A stretch of DNA of 39,581 nt, taken from a virus. The stretch covers positions 1-39,581 of the IMG/VR virus record IMGVR_UViG_3300031952_000049. One strand, written 5' to 3'. The notes beneath the pieces were generated by a model, which searched no databases, had not been told where the DNA came from, and worked only from the letters and a program-made list of their open reading frames with translations. Positions 1-7,900 of this stretch are shown one piece after another. The position numbers and the translations under genes are program-made. Every line of letters starts with the position of its first letter. Positions within the stretch are counted from its first letter, which is position 1.

Positions 1-1
1 A

Positions 2-82
2 ATTGATAGATTATTAAGTAGAATTGCTGGTATTGCTATAGATTATGCGGAAAAGAAAATTTCCTCAAAATATTGTAAATAG
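2..82 (+). CDS. 3' end of host target gene (partial)
   Basis: The plus strand is open from the first bases to TAG at 80-82 and encodes the last 26 residues of a protein ending EKKISSKYCK. The attL core starts exactly at the GAA codon at 50. The last ten codons therefore lie in the repeated core and the earlier ones in host DNA. The same C-terminus ends the phage gene at 39254-39415, and similarity extends upstream of the core (host RIAGIAIDYA against phage KIADIAINYS), so the two are homologues. The gene's 5' part lies outside the window and its function is not recognisable. Insertion leaves its stop codon intact, which is typical of phages integrating at the 3' end of a gene. Confidence 0.7.
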   Translation: MDRLLSRIAGIAIDYAEKKISSKYCK

Positions 83-1610
83 ATAGTAAATATTCTATAA
101 TTTCGCAAGTTTGTCTTATAGTCGGCACTCTATGAGAATTGAGAACGTTTAACGGGGATTTAACATTGATGTTGCGAACCTTTTTTGAGTTCGCAATAGA
201 TAGTTTTTCAAACTTTAATCCATCCTTAAAAATAATCTTATTTAATGCGATTTTACCTTGTATTGACAATTCAAACCAGTAGTTCGCAATGTTTTCCAGA
301 AACTTAATTGCAGTAAGTATATGTTCCTTATTATATTTCCGAGTGATGTTGTTCTTATCTATTTCTTCTTTAATAAGGAATAGTTCATATTCCAGCTTAT
401 TTAACCTATCCTTATATTTTTTTGGAGTATATATTCCATTTTCGAGAAATTCATCTAGTTTACTTATCTTATTTTTTATTTCAGTTTCATTTCTTTTGAG
501 ATATTTAATTGTATTCAGTGATAATTTTAGTTTATTTTCAATTTTGTTTATTACATACTTTTTTATGATTTCTATAAAACTTGGTTTAAGTTTCATTGTT
601 GTAAGTAGAGTATAAAACTCTTCTTCAATAATGTCTGCTCGTATATGCTGTCTATCTTTACAGTTTTTGTTGTAACATTTGTAGTAGCGATATTTGCCTC
701 TTGTAATATATCCTACGAGCTTTTTACCACACTTTGAGCAAAGAAGTGTTTTAGCTAGTGGGAATATAGGATTATATTTAGTGACTGGATTTGTATAATT
801 ATGTGAATTAGTTTTAAGCGCGTATTGAGCCGCATAGTAGTCATCTTCACTTATCATTGGGATATGCTTTCCCTTTACTTTAATTTTCAGTTTGGGTATT
901 TCAACTATTCCATAATAGAATTTATTCTGAAATATGCGATAGAGTGTCTTTTCTGATATTAGATTACCCTTAATGCCTTTGAGACCTTTTTTCTTTAGTT
1001 GTTCTGCTATATATCTTACATTATCTCCATCATGAATAAGCATATCCCAGCCTTGTTTTAGTATATTAAATGACTCATTATCTTTAATTATAGGTTTGCA
1101 TCCGTTTCCCCGATATGTAAAGTCTTTCTTATATCCAAGCGGAGGCTTGTATAGATAGTATCCCTCGCTGAACTTTGCCTTAATCCCGGAGATACATCTT
1201 TCTACTCTTATTTCATTATCAAATTGGGCTGCGGCTGCAAGTACGTTTTCCATAAAATGACCTGATGGTGAATTGTCAATAGGTTCAGTTACTGATACTA
1301 CTTGTACGGAGTAACGGTTAAGTATTGCCTTGATATAATGATGATTTTCGACAGATCTCGAAAACCTGTCATATTTATATACAATAAAATATTGTATTAG
1401 ATTACTTGATATTGCGCAAAACTTTAATGCTTCTTTTAGCTTTGTTCGATCAATAAATCTCGCGCTTTCTCCTTCTTCCCGGAATACTTTTACAATTTGG
1501 ATCTTGTTTTTAATACAATAATTACTACAAATCTTCTCTTGCTGGGCTAGTGAGGTATTATCTATTTGCTGATCTGAGGATACTCGTGTATATATTATTG
1601 ATCTCTGCAT
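36..1610 (-). CDS. int: Large serine recombinase, phage integrase
   Basis: This 524-aa protein has the order of a large serine integrase. An N-terminal resolvase domain (about 1-150) carries YTRVSS with Ser11 as the expected nucleophile and Arg9, and the DRFSRS motif lies at 81-86. A recombinase domain follows (about 155-265), then a zinc ribbon with Cys291, Cys294, Cys312 and Cys317, and a coiled coil around 360-440. It should join attP to attB and, with a directionality factor, excise the phage. The gene lies at the left phage end and reads toward attL. Its stop (36-38) is in host DNA, so the last residues depend on the integration state: PHNL here, LSSL predicted in the excised circle. The start follows an A/T-rich leader with no Shine-Dalgarno sequence. 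Confidence 0.96.
   Translation of the reverse strand: MQRSIIYTRVSSDQQIDNTSLAQQEKICSNYCIKNKIQIVKVFREEGESARFIDRTKLKEALKFCAISSNLIQYFIVYKYDRFSRSVENHHYIKAILNRYSVQVVSVTEPIDNSPSGHFMENVLAAAAQFDNEIRVERCISGIKAKFSEGYYLYKPPLGYKKDFTYRGNGCKPIIKDNESFNILKQGWDMLIHDGDNVRYIAEQLKKKGLKGIKGNLISEKTLYRIFQNKFYYGIVEIPKLKIKVKGKHIPMISEDDYYAAQYALKTNSHNYTNPVTKYNPIFPLAKTLLCSKCGKKLVGYITRGKYRYYKCYNKNCKDRQHIRADIIEEEFYTLLTTMKLKPSFIEIIKKYVINKIENKLKLSLNTIKYLKRNETEIKNKISKLDEFLENGIYTPKKYKDRLNKLEYELFLIKEEIDKNNITRKYNKEHILTAIKFLENIANYWFELSIQGKIALNKIIFKDGLKFEKLSIANSKKVRNINVKSPLNVLNSHRVPTIRQTCEIIEYLLSIYNILRKFSFPHNL
50..127. repeat. attL core, left 78-bp direct repeat
   Basis: These 78 bases recur perfectly at 39383-39460, while the flanks on both sides differ between copies. 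That pattern fits recombination junctions of an integrated element and does not fit circular-assembly overlap, where the repeats would lie at the extreme ends. The core covers ten codons plus the stop of the host target gene (plus strand), about 45 bases beyond that stop, and on the minus strand roughly the last 29 codons of the integrase. The core is long for a serine integrase, whose sites often share only a few bases; the exact crossover dinucleotide cannot be told. Confidence 0.92.
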
Positions 1611-1627
1611 AGAGAATTATTAGCATT

Positions 1628-1657
1628 TTGTATAACGTAAGTCAATAGTGTTATAAT
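1628..1657 (+). promoter_or_regulatory. Candidate promoter of the rightward operon
   Basis: TTGTAT (1628-1633) and a perfect TATAAT (1652-1657) are separated by 18 bases and point toward the ChaB-like gene. This leaves an A/T-rich leader of about 85 bases that contains the palindrome cluster at 1671-1716. The -35 box is weak, so the call rests mainly on the -10 box and on position. Confidence 0.5.
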
Positions 1658-1670
1658 AAATTAGTTCGAG

Positions 1671-1716
1671 GTAACATATAATAAAGGTAACATATGTTAC
1701 ATACATTACATGTAAC
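1671..1716. promoter_or_regulatory. Palindrome cluster between int and the rightward operon
   Basis: The divergent intergenic region contains GTAACATAT at 1671, a perfect 14-base palindrome GTAACATATGTTAC at 1687-1700, and a second palindrome TTACATGTAA at 1706-1715. The shared half-site is GTTAC/GTAAC. The spacing and symmetry look like binding sites for a dimeric regulator, for instance of integrase or of the small operon. They differ from the CAGTTTAAA-type motif family elsewhere in the phage. Confidence 0.55.
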
Positions 1717-1745
1717 TTTACTATAAGTTGTTAATTGTTGTTAAT

Positions 1746-1952
1746 ATGCCGTATTCCTCAATATCAGAATTACCTGCTCAAGTACAATCGCTTCCATCAG
1801 GAGCTAAGAAGATATTCATGTCTGCATTCAACGCTTCGTATGATAAGTATGGTGAAGAACGCGCGTTTAAGATAGGCTGGGGGGCTGTAAAGAATAAGTA
1901 TAAGAAGGGTAAAGGCGGGAAGTGGCAGAGAAAAGTATTAAAAAGAAAATAA
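1746..1952 (+). CDS. ChaB-family protein
   Basis: This 68-aa protein begins MPYSS and resembles the small ChaB family: an MPY start, a helix around IFMSAFNASYDKYG, the A-F-K-I-G-W-G-A-V-K segment, and a basic GKGGKW tail. ChaB was named from the E. coli cation-transport region, but its biochemical role is unclear; ChaB-like proteins also occur in viruses. An upstream TTG at 1728 would add six residues, but family members start at MPY, so 1746 is preferred. It is first in a rightward operon with a zinc ribbon and the small terminase. The basic, lysine-rich C-terminus would suit nucleic-acid binding, which is inference. Confidence 0.82.
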   Translation: MPYSSISELPAQVQSLPSGAKKIFMSAFNASYDKYGEERAFKIGWGAVKNKYKKGKGGKWQRKVLKRK

Positions 1953-1981
1953 TAGATTATTTTAATTTAGTTTTATTTTAT

Positions 1982-2143
1982 ATGGCAAAGCAAATTATCA
2001 AACAAATGTGTACTTCTTGTAAGGGAACGGGTATTATTCAACATTCTACATATTCCGGAAATCAGGTAGTTCGTCCAGAAGAAACATGTCCTGCATGTGG
2101 AGGAGATGGTAAAGTTAAATGGGGCGAAATTATTGATAGTTAA
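1982..2143 (+). CDS. Small DnaJ-like zinc-ribbon protein
   Basis: This 53-aa protein starts at the MAKQ methionine. An in-frame upstream ATG at 1922 would overlap the ChaB-like gene and is less likely. Two CxxCxGxG motifs, MCTSCKGTG and TCPACGGDG, form a single zinc-binding unit like one half of the DnaJ cysteine-rich domain. Such mini-zinc-fingers are common in phages and probably stabilise a protein or nucleic-acid contact; no specific role can be assigned. It lies 2 bp upstream of the small terminase start, suggesting translational coupling. Confidence 0.75.
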   Translation: MAKQIIKQMCTSCKGTGIIQHSTYSGNQVVRPEETCPACGGDGKVKWGEIIDS

Positions 2144-2145
2144 AT

Positions 2146-2583
2146 ATGAGTAAATTATTTACACAGAAACAAAAAGACTTCATTCACTGGTATTGTCTAT
2201 TAAATAATGCTACACAGTCTGCGATTAAAGCTGGGTATAGTAAAAAAACAGCTTATTCTATTGGGGAACAGAACTTGAGAAAACTTGAGATTCAAGAAGC
2301 TATAAAAAATAAGAAGAAAAAGTTAGTAAAGAAGATTGAGATTACAAAGGAAGATTTAGTCAAACGATTGAACTATGATGAAAAACAGGGTCAAAAGATA
2401 TATAGGGATGGAGAAAGAGATCGTTCTCAAGGTATCAAAATATCAATCGAAGCAATAAGTAAGATGAGTGAAATGCTTGGTTTTGATGCACCAACAAAAA
2501 TAAAAGATGTAACTGATGATCTTGAAAATATGAGTATAGAGGAATTACAGAAGCTAATAAAAGAAAAAAGTAAGAACTTATAA
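2146..2583 (+). CDS. terS: Terminase small subunit (Terminase_2-like)
   Basis: This 145-aa protein has the N-terminal pattern of phage small terminases: LFTQKQKDFIHWYCLLNNAT, then A-I-K-A-G-Y-S-K-K-T-A, which forms the DNA-binding helix-turn-helix. A lysine-rich helix and an acidic C-terminus follow, consistent with oligomerisation and contact with the large subunit. It would recognise the packaging site on concatemeric or circular DNA. It lies on the opposite strand from terL (32791-34239) and about 30 kb away in the prophage map. In the excised circle the two are separated by roughly 8 kb that includes the integrase and early region. No clear ribosome-binding site is present. Confidence 0.9.
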   Translation: MSKLFTQKQKDFIHWYCLLNNATQSAIKAGYSKKTAYSIGEQNLRKLEIQEAIKNKKKKLVKKIEITKEDLVKRLNYDEKQGQKIYRDGERDRSQGIKISIEAISKMSEMLGFDAPTKIKDVTDDLENMSIEELQKLIKEKSKNL

Positions 2584-2607
2584 TATTTTATCTTTTATTA
2601 TAATAAT

Positions 2608-2781
2608 ATGGATTTTCCCTCAGCTTTAGTTAAGGCACTCCTTAATGTTTTATGCCCTATATTTGCTATTACACTTGTTATATTTATTTATAATGATATA
2701 AAGGATAGAAAGGTCTATAGGGAATTTAAAAAGAAGAAGAAAGCGGAGATAGAAAAGAAGAAAGAAGTAGTTAATAGTTAA
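2608..2781 (+). CDS. Small single-span membrane protein
   Basis: A 57-aa reading frame starts MDFPSALVKALLN and is followed by a hydrophobic segment (about residues 9-28, with LCPIFAITLVIFIY). The tail is very basic, rich in KKK and EIEKKK. This is an N-out/C-in type single span with a charged cytoplasmic tail. Its stop overlaps the stop of the convergent gene at 2778-3020 by four bases, so it closes the rightward operon. It could be a holin-like or exclusion protein, but nothing identifies it. Confidence rests on tight packing and coding-like composition. Confidence 0.65.
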   Translation: MDFPSALVKALLNVLCPIFAITLVIFIYNDIKDRKVYREFKKKKKAEIEKKKEVVNS

Positions 2782-3020
2782 GGTTCTCTTGTTTCTTCCA
2801 TTTGAATCCTTAGTTGCATATATCGTTCAAGTACGAAGTCTCTAACTATTTCATAAATTTGTTGGGAATTGAATCTGACAGGATATTCAAGGTTTGCTTG
2901 ATAGAGAAGTCCCAATGCTTCTTGCATGATATTCACCTGTTCTACATAGACTGGATTATCGGTATCAAGTACAACTCCTTCGTGTGCTTCATTGTTTAGT
3001 TCGTTTACTTCTTCTGCCAT
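2778..3020 (-). CDS. Hypothetical acidic protein, end of lysis unit
   Basis: This 80-aa acidic protein is not recognised. It has an acidic, Asn/Glu-rich N-terminus (MAEEVNELNNEAHEG), followed by predicted helices around QVNIMQEALGLLYQANLEYP and the IYEIVRDFVLERYMQ segment. It is the last gene of the leftward unit that contains endolysin and holin candidates. It starts 2 bp after the stop of the preceding gene and overlaps the convergent operon by four bases. No membrane segment or known motif is visible. Confidence 0.7.
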   Translation of the reverse strand: MAEEVNELNNEAHEGVVLDTDNPVYVEQVNIMQEALGLLYQANLEYPVRFNSQQIYEIVRDFVLERYMQLRIQMEETREP

Positions 3021-3021
3021 G

Positions 3022-3264
3022 TTATATAAACCTCAAAAATAATAAGAATACAATATAAATAAATGCTATTAATAGGAATATTTGAAATATTGTTTTACAC
3101 CATCTCATTTTTATTTTATATAAGAAATAATATAAGATAGGCATTTTCTTTTCATACTTACTAATAACTTTTCGAATCTGAGATCTTCTTGCCTTTCTTT
3201 CTATACTTATAGCCCAATCTTTTATAATATTATGAGATAATAGTTTAAGTCCACGAATGGACAA
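3022..3264 (-). CDS. Hypothetical basic protein with C-terminal membrane span
   Basis: This 80-aa protein has a basic N-terminal two-thirds (ERKARRSQIRKVISKYEKK) and a strongly hydrophobic C-terminus, about residues 58-79 (IFQIFLLIAFIYIVFLLFLR). The topology is a C-tail anchored protein with a positively charged cytoplasmic domain. It sits in the lysis cluster, between a holin-like gene and the terminal acidic gene. It might be an antiholin or spanin-like accessory, but there is no lipobox or other diagnostic motif. Low-complexity A/T-rich codons make a spurious ORF possible, though the packing is tight. Confidence 0.6.
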   Translation of the reverse strand: MSIRGLKLLSHNIIKDWAISIERKARRSQIRKVISKYEKKMPILYYFLYKIKMRWCKTIFQIFLLIAFIYIVFLLFLRFI

Positions 3265-3304
3265 TCAATATAGCTTATAGTTGTATTATAGAATGGTGTA
3301 TGAT

Positions 3305-3595
3305 TCATTTCTTTTCTTTACCCGCAATTGTAAGTTGAATAACACTATTCTTGAAATACAAATTATAGAAACTTTGTGCTGATACAAATATAATTCCTAT
3401 ATTCTCTAATAGACTTTCAATATCCTTGAAATTTGTCCCATCTACTAGAATCTTAGTAGCAGTTCCAGCAATTACACAAACTAGAAAAGATACTACATAT
3501 TTAATCCAACTTTGTTTCGGATTACCTATTTTCTTTAATAATTCCACTATAATAGGAACTACTAAACCAATTACAACTGAAATTATCTCTGCCAT
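3305..3595 (-). CDS. Holin-like membrane protein
   Basis: This 96-aa protein has two to three hydrophobic segments. The N-terminal IISVVIGLVVPIIVELL span is followed by a charged loop NPKQSWIK, a second span YVVSFLVCVIAGTATKIL, and a weaker third segment IGIIFVSAQSFYNLYF. The short basic tail is KEKK. Size, topology and position directly after the amidase fit a phage holin that would permeabilise the inner membrane and release the endolysin. It is not assigned to a named holin family by eye, so the functional call is contextual. Confidence 0.72.
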   Translation of the reverse strand: MAEIISVVIGLVVPIIVELLKKIGNPKQSWIKYVVSFLVCVIAGTATKILVDGTNFKDIESLLENIGIIFVSAQSFYNLYFKNSVIQLTIAGKEKK

Positions 3596-3625
3596 TGAAT
3601 TAAAATAAAAATTAAATTAATTCAT

Positions 3626-4588
3626 TCATGATTTGTTTCTTAACTTTTCTAAAATACTCTTGAACCAATTGTTAATTTTATCTCCAATTGTTTCGTCTTT
3701 TTTAATTTCTTCTATTTCTTTATTCTTTTGTGATAGTTTTTCCTCATATTTTGTTTTGAGTTCCTTAATTTCTATCTCTTTAAGTTCAAGTGCCTGAATT
3801 TGGCTCTCGACTGACCTTCTAGCAAGATTAAGTTCGTTCTCAATACCTTTTACCTTCTCTGTTAGTTCAGTGAGTTTTTGGACGTCTATGTCTTGATTAT
3901 TTTTAATAGTTGTTAGTTCATTTTCAAGTCTTTCAATATCTTTTTTTCTATTATAATTTTCGTCAATAAATTCTCTTGCGCCATTTTCGGTGTACCAAGT
4001 TTCGATATCTACTTTTGCATCTACTACATCTGGTCTTAGTTCGCGAATATAATTTATTAATTTTTCATTTAATTTTATCATTTCGTTATTATTTAAAATA
4101 TTATTTGCGTCATATATTATTCTTTCTATGTTAAGTCCTCCCGGACAAGGCTTATTTGCATAGTATCTATGAAGACTTATTCCGCCGCTTCCTTTATTTG
4201 CTACCGCAATTTCTTTACTTAATAGTTTGCATGGAATCCCGTGCTTTTTACATAGATTTGCAACTAACTGTGCTGAAGATTTGTAGAGTGCATCTGTTCT
4301 CAATATGTCTGCTGAGTTTCCGTCATCTTGATGTTCGATATTGATAGTTCTTAGATTTACATCAAAGTTACTTGCTGCCCAGCTTGTATCCTTATCTTCT
4401 ACATATTGTTCAACTTCACCACTTTTAAGAACTGCATAGTGAGCACTTGCACCTGTTCCTTCTTTATTAAACCAATTATATAGTGAAGTTCCCTTACCTC
4501 CGTATGTGTGCATGACTATTCCACCTATTTTGTTATTTCTTCTTCCAGCTGTATAATTCCTTTGTATTATCCTTTTTGTTATATTCAT
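3626..4588 (-). CDS. N-acetylmuramoyl-L-alanine amidase, endolysin
   Basis: This 320-aa protein has an N-terminal Amidase_2 (PGRP/T7-lysozyme-like) domain over about residues 15-165. The expected zinc ligands are visible: His27 in IVMHTYGG, His140 in ISLHRYY and Cys148 in NKPCPGG. The segment TINIEHQDD fits the central strand. It should cut the amide bond between MurNAc and L-Ala during lysis. A long coiled coil follows (about 210-300, Glu/Lys-rich heptads), and the tail is KINNWFKSILEKLRNKS-like and amphipathic, possibly for wall or membrane attachment. The start codon overlaps the stop of the upstream gene (ATGA), so translation is probably coupled. Confidence 0.93.
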   Translation of the reverse strand: MNITKRIIQRNYTAGRRNNKIGGIVMHTYGGKGTSLYNWFNKEGTGASAHYAVLKSGEVEQYVEDKDTSWAASNFDVNLRTINIEHQDDGNSADILRTDALYKSSAQLVANLCKKHGIPCKLLSKEIAVANKGSGGISLHRYYANKPCPGGLNIERIIYDANNILNNNEMIKLNEKLINYIRELRPDVVDAKVDIETWYTENGAREFIDENYNRKKDIERLENELTTIKNNQDIDVQKLTELTEKVKGIENELNLARRSVESQIQALELKEIEIKELKTKYEEKLSQKNKEIEEIKKDETIGDKINNWFKSILEKLRNKS

Positions 4589-4863
4589 TTTAATACTAGA
4601 GTAATAATTGCGAAAACAACTGCTGTAATTATGACATCTATAGTTTTGTTTAAAATCTTCATAATTGGTGCTTGACTCGCAAATCTTGTATCTTGATTAG
4701 TTATTTTGTTTTCTATTGTATTTAGTCTCTTATCAACACTTTTTAGGTGATTGTCTCTCATATCTTTTAATTCTTCCTTCATGTATCTGAAACCATATCG
4801 TACATTTGCCCGTAATTCTGTAACAATTTTAGTTAGATTATCCAATTTCTCTTGATCATTCAT
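4585..4863 (-). CDS. Coiled-coil, C-terminally anchored lysis-associated protein
   Basis: This 92-aa protein has a charged heptad-containing N-terminal region (LDNLTKIVTELRANVRYGF, then MKEELKDMRDNHLKSVDKRL) and a C-terminal hydrophobic span of about 20 residues (TIDVIITAVVFAIITLVLK). This resembles XhlA-type haemolysin or holin-accessory proteins, which pair with a holin and an amidase. It is first in the lysis unit, directly behind a promoter with the dispersed operator motif, and overlaps the endolysin start by four bases. The XhlA relationship is inferred from architecture only. Confidence 0.75.
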   Translation of the reverse strand: MNDQEKLDNLTKIVTELRANVRYGFRYMKEELKDMRDNHLKSVDKRLNTIENKITNQDTRFASQAPIMKILNKTIDVIITAVVFAIITLVLK

Positions 4864-4864
4864 T

Positions 4865-4921
4865 CTTTATACTGTTTAAACATTTAGAATAATATTGTAC
4901 CTTATTTATATAGATTTTCAA
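4865..4921 (-). promoter_or_regulatory. Lysis-unit promoter with dispersed operator motif
   Basis: On the minus strand TTGAAA (4916-4921) and TACAAT (4894-4899) are separated by 16 bases. The motif GTTTAAACAGTATAAAG (4865-4881) follows and ends two bases before the ATG at 4863. The motif therefore spans the expected early transcript or initiation region, where a bound protein would block transcription or translation. The -35 box lies just beyond the stop codon of the preceding gene, so this begins a separate unit. Confidence 0.65.
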
Positions 4922-4923
4922 AG

Positions 4924-7900
4924 TTACTCGTATTGAGTTATTTTCTTCTTCTTTCTTTCCTTTGCTTTATCTACCCATTTACTATAATCATCAGGTATTT
5001 CTTTCGAGTATAGCTGTTCAATCAGAATTAATATTTCTTTTCGGAGTTTCATAGCTTCAACTTGATCCTTCTTTACGTCAACTGCTTTATATTCTTTCAT
5101 CTTTTTAGATATTTCATCTGTTATTATTCTTTTTCTATATATTTCTTCTTGTTCTGATGAACTATAAGTCTTTGTACCATCTTGTAATGTTTTGTATATT
5201 TGATCGTTATCTTCTTTAATGTCATAATAATTAGATATTCTTCTTCCCATTGTAAAATAATAGTCTCTAAATAATTGTGATGCAGGATTATATGCATCTG
5301 GTTTTCCTGTAAAATATCCAGTAGCTCTACCAAAGTATCCTGTAATTAAATAGTCAATTTTAATTGGAGACATATTAAACGTCTTACCTAACCACTTAGC
5401 AAACTTAGATGTTCCTTCATTAGTTCTCATTCCCGGTGGAAGTTGTTGAAGATACTCAGATTCAAGAGGTAGTACCTTAGGATATGTCTTTTTATTCATT
5501 ATTACTTCTGCTCCTGTTTTGAATATTTGAGGCATTATAGCAAGAAATACTTTTGTTGGTTCTGTTATATTGAATTGATCTGGTATCCATGCAGTAAGAG
5601 CTTCAATATAATTACGTTTATCATAGTCTGTTTTAAATACATTGTCTCCAATTATCATATTAATAATAGTTCCAAGGAGAGAAAATGTTTGAGACTGTTT
5701 TATTCTAATTAATCCTTTCCCATTTGGATTTGGAAGGTAAATATAATTTGTAAGTTCTTCTGGTTGAAGATCTTTATATTGCTCCTTCTGGTCATCACTT
5801 GCTCCCATCATTGCAGTTAGACTTGCTATATAAGCTGCTGTAACGGCTAGAGTAACGAATGTAAGTCTCTTTCTTCCCTGTGGTGTTTCAGCAGTTCTTA
5901 TTGTCTGATCAAGTACCTGTAGTGATGCATTAAAGAATGGAAGTCCTCTTATAAATGTTTGCATAAATTGTCCTCCCCATTTTCCCATATGATGAAATGG
6001 AGCAGTTACTCTACCTGCTTCTTCGAGGGCTACAACTTGAGATTTTCCTACTTTTCTTGATCTGATATATTCAGATGCTCTTGACATTATTTCGCTATAC
6101 TTAGATGGAGTTGAAAGTAAATCAGTTCCCTTATCGAGTAATTTAGTTATCTTATCTAATCCTTTTTTCTCGTTTGATATTATCTTGAATAAATCTTTTG
6201 GAGCTAATTTCTGCCATCCACTGAAAGTTTGTCTTTCACCTCCCATTGTCATGTATTCCTGATAATATTTATAATTATCACTTTGTTTATTTAATATGAC
6301 TTCTCCAATTTCTTTAAGAGGAGTATATAAGAATTTATATTTATTTGTAGTATTCGATTGTGCCGTGATTTGATCTACAAGAAAATTTGTAGCTGCAAAT
6401 GGTGCATAGAGTCCTGTAGTTCCGGCTGTGAACATTCTTGATAATCCAACATAAAATTTAGTGAATGCATCAATATTTTTATGATCTAATATACTATCTA
6501 CTATTTCTTTAACTGACTTATCAACTAGAATAGGTTTCCTTTTATAGTCTTGTCGAGCCATAATAATGTTTGGATCTTTCTCCTGCGGAAACTTAACAAC
6601 ACCAGTTACTGTATCAACACTTGCTTTAAGTTCTTGTTCCTGAAATAGATTAGGTAGTATAGCGGATATACCGATATTACCAATTTTATTATATACAATT
6701 TGTCTTGCTCCTTTTCTAATTATTTCATTATGATTTGCAATTGCGCTAAATAGAGGATGTATGATAGTTTTCATTGATCCTTTTCTATGAAGTAGAGATG
6801 ATATTCTTGTCTTTCCAACTCTTGCTTGAGCTGGAAATGTATCATCTTCTCCTACAATGTCATCATAGAATTGTCTTTTAAATGAGGCATATCCTTTCTT
6901 TGAATCAAGTTTATTTAACTGTTCTTTTGTTAGGAGTTGAACTTCACTATGATTAAGAAATAATAAATCTTCTCGTGTAAGTGTATCAAACATCTTTTCT
7001 TCTTCTTTAAATAAATCTTTATTACTATTATAAGCTTCATTTACTTCTTCTCTTGTAAATCCATCTTTTTTAAGTATATCTCCTAATTCAGTATATGTTT
7101 TCTGTACAAGTAGGTACTTCTTATATAAGTTCTCTCCTGTACTTAGTTTTGTAATACTAGATTTAACTATTCCTAGCTTTTTTACTTCACTTTTTAAATC
7201 ATTTAATTCCTCTTGTATTTCATTGAGATACTCATAGTCAAAGTATTGTTTTCGTGCGATCAGATAATTTCCAAATGTATCTGTCATCTTTCTCTTTTGA
7301 AGTCCATCTATAATTGTTTTCCAGTTATAGTCATATTTCCGGGTAAAGTCTCCCTTTTGATTAAGTGTCCAGTATCCATTATTTGTATTAATATTGTTTG
7401 CAATAATTCCATTTATACTGCTAAATGCTCTCAGCCATAGAGAAGGATCTTCTTTTGTAAATAGTACACCTGCTTTCTTTGCCAATACTTCTACCGGGTA
7501 ACATTGATCAACAAGTTGTGTTCTCAGCTTTTCAAAGAAGTTTAAGAAACTTTCCTTATCAATATTAGTTTTTTCAGATGTTACTCTTGCCCCTATCTTA
7601 TCTATTGCCTTTAGTGATTGATAATCTACTATTATATTCTCAATATCGGATAGAACACTATCAATTACAGTATTATAGTATCTTCCATCCTTATCTATAA
7701 ATTGTTCTACTAGATGAGGATATTCTTTCTTTATTGTTTCAGGCATTTCTACATACTTTTGAAGTAGGGTAGCATATCCTTCAATTAATTTTAGCTTGGG
7801 ATCAGTAGAAGCGTTTGCTTTCGGATAGTAGCTCATATAGAGCTTGTTTAATTCTCTAATTGACTGTCCTCCTGTTATCTTTGCGGTTTTAATTCTGGAT

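Noticed and set aside
1728-1745. Upstream TTG start for the ChaB-like gene
   Set aside because: It would add LIVVN before the conserved MPY start of the family, with no ribosome-binding site to support it.
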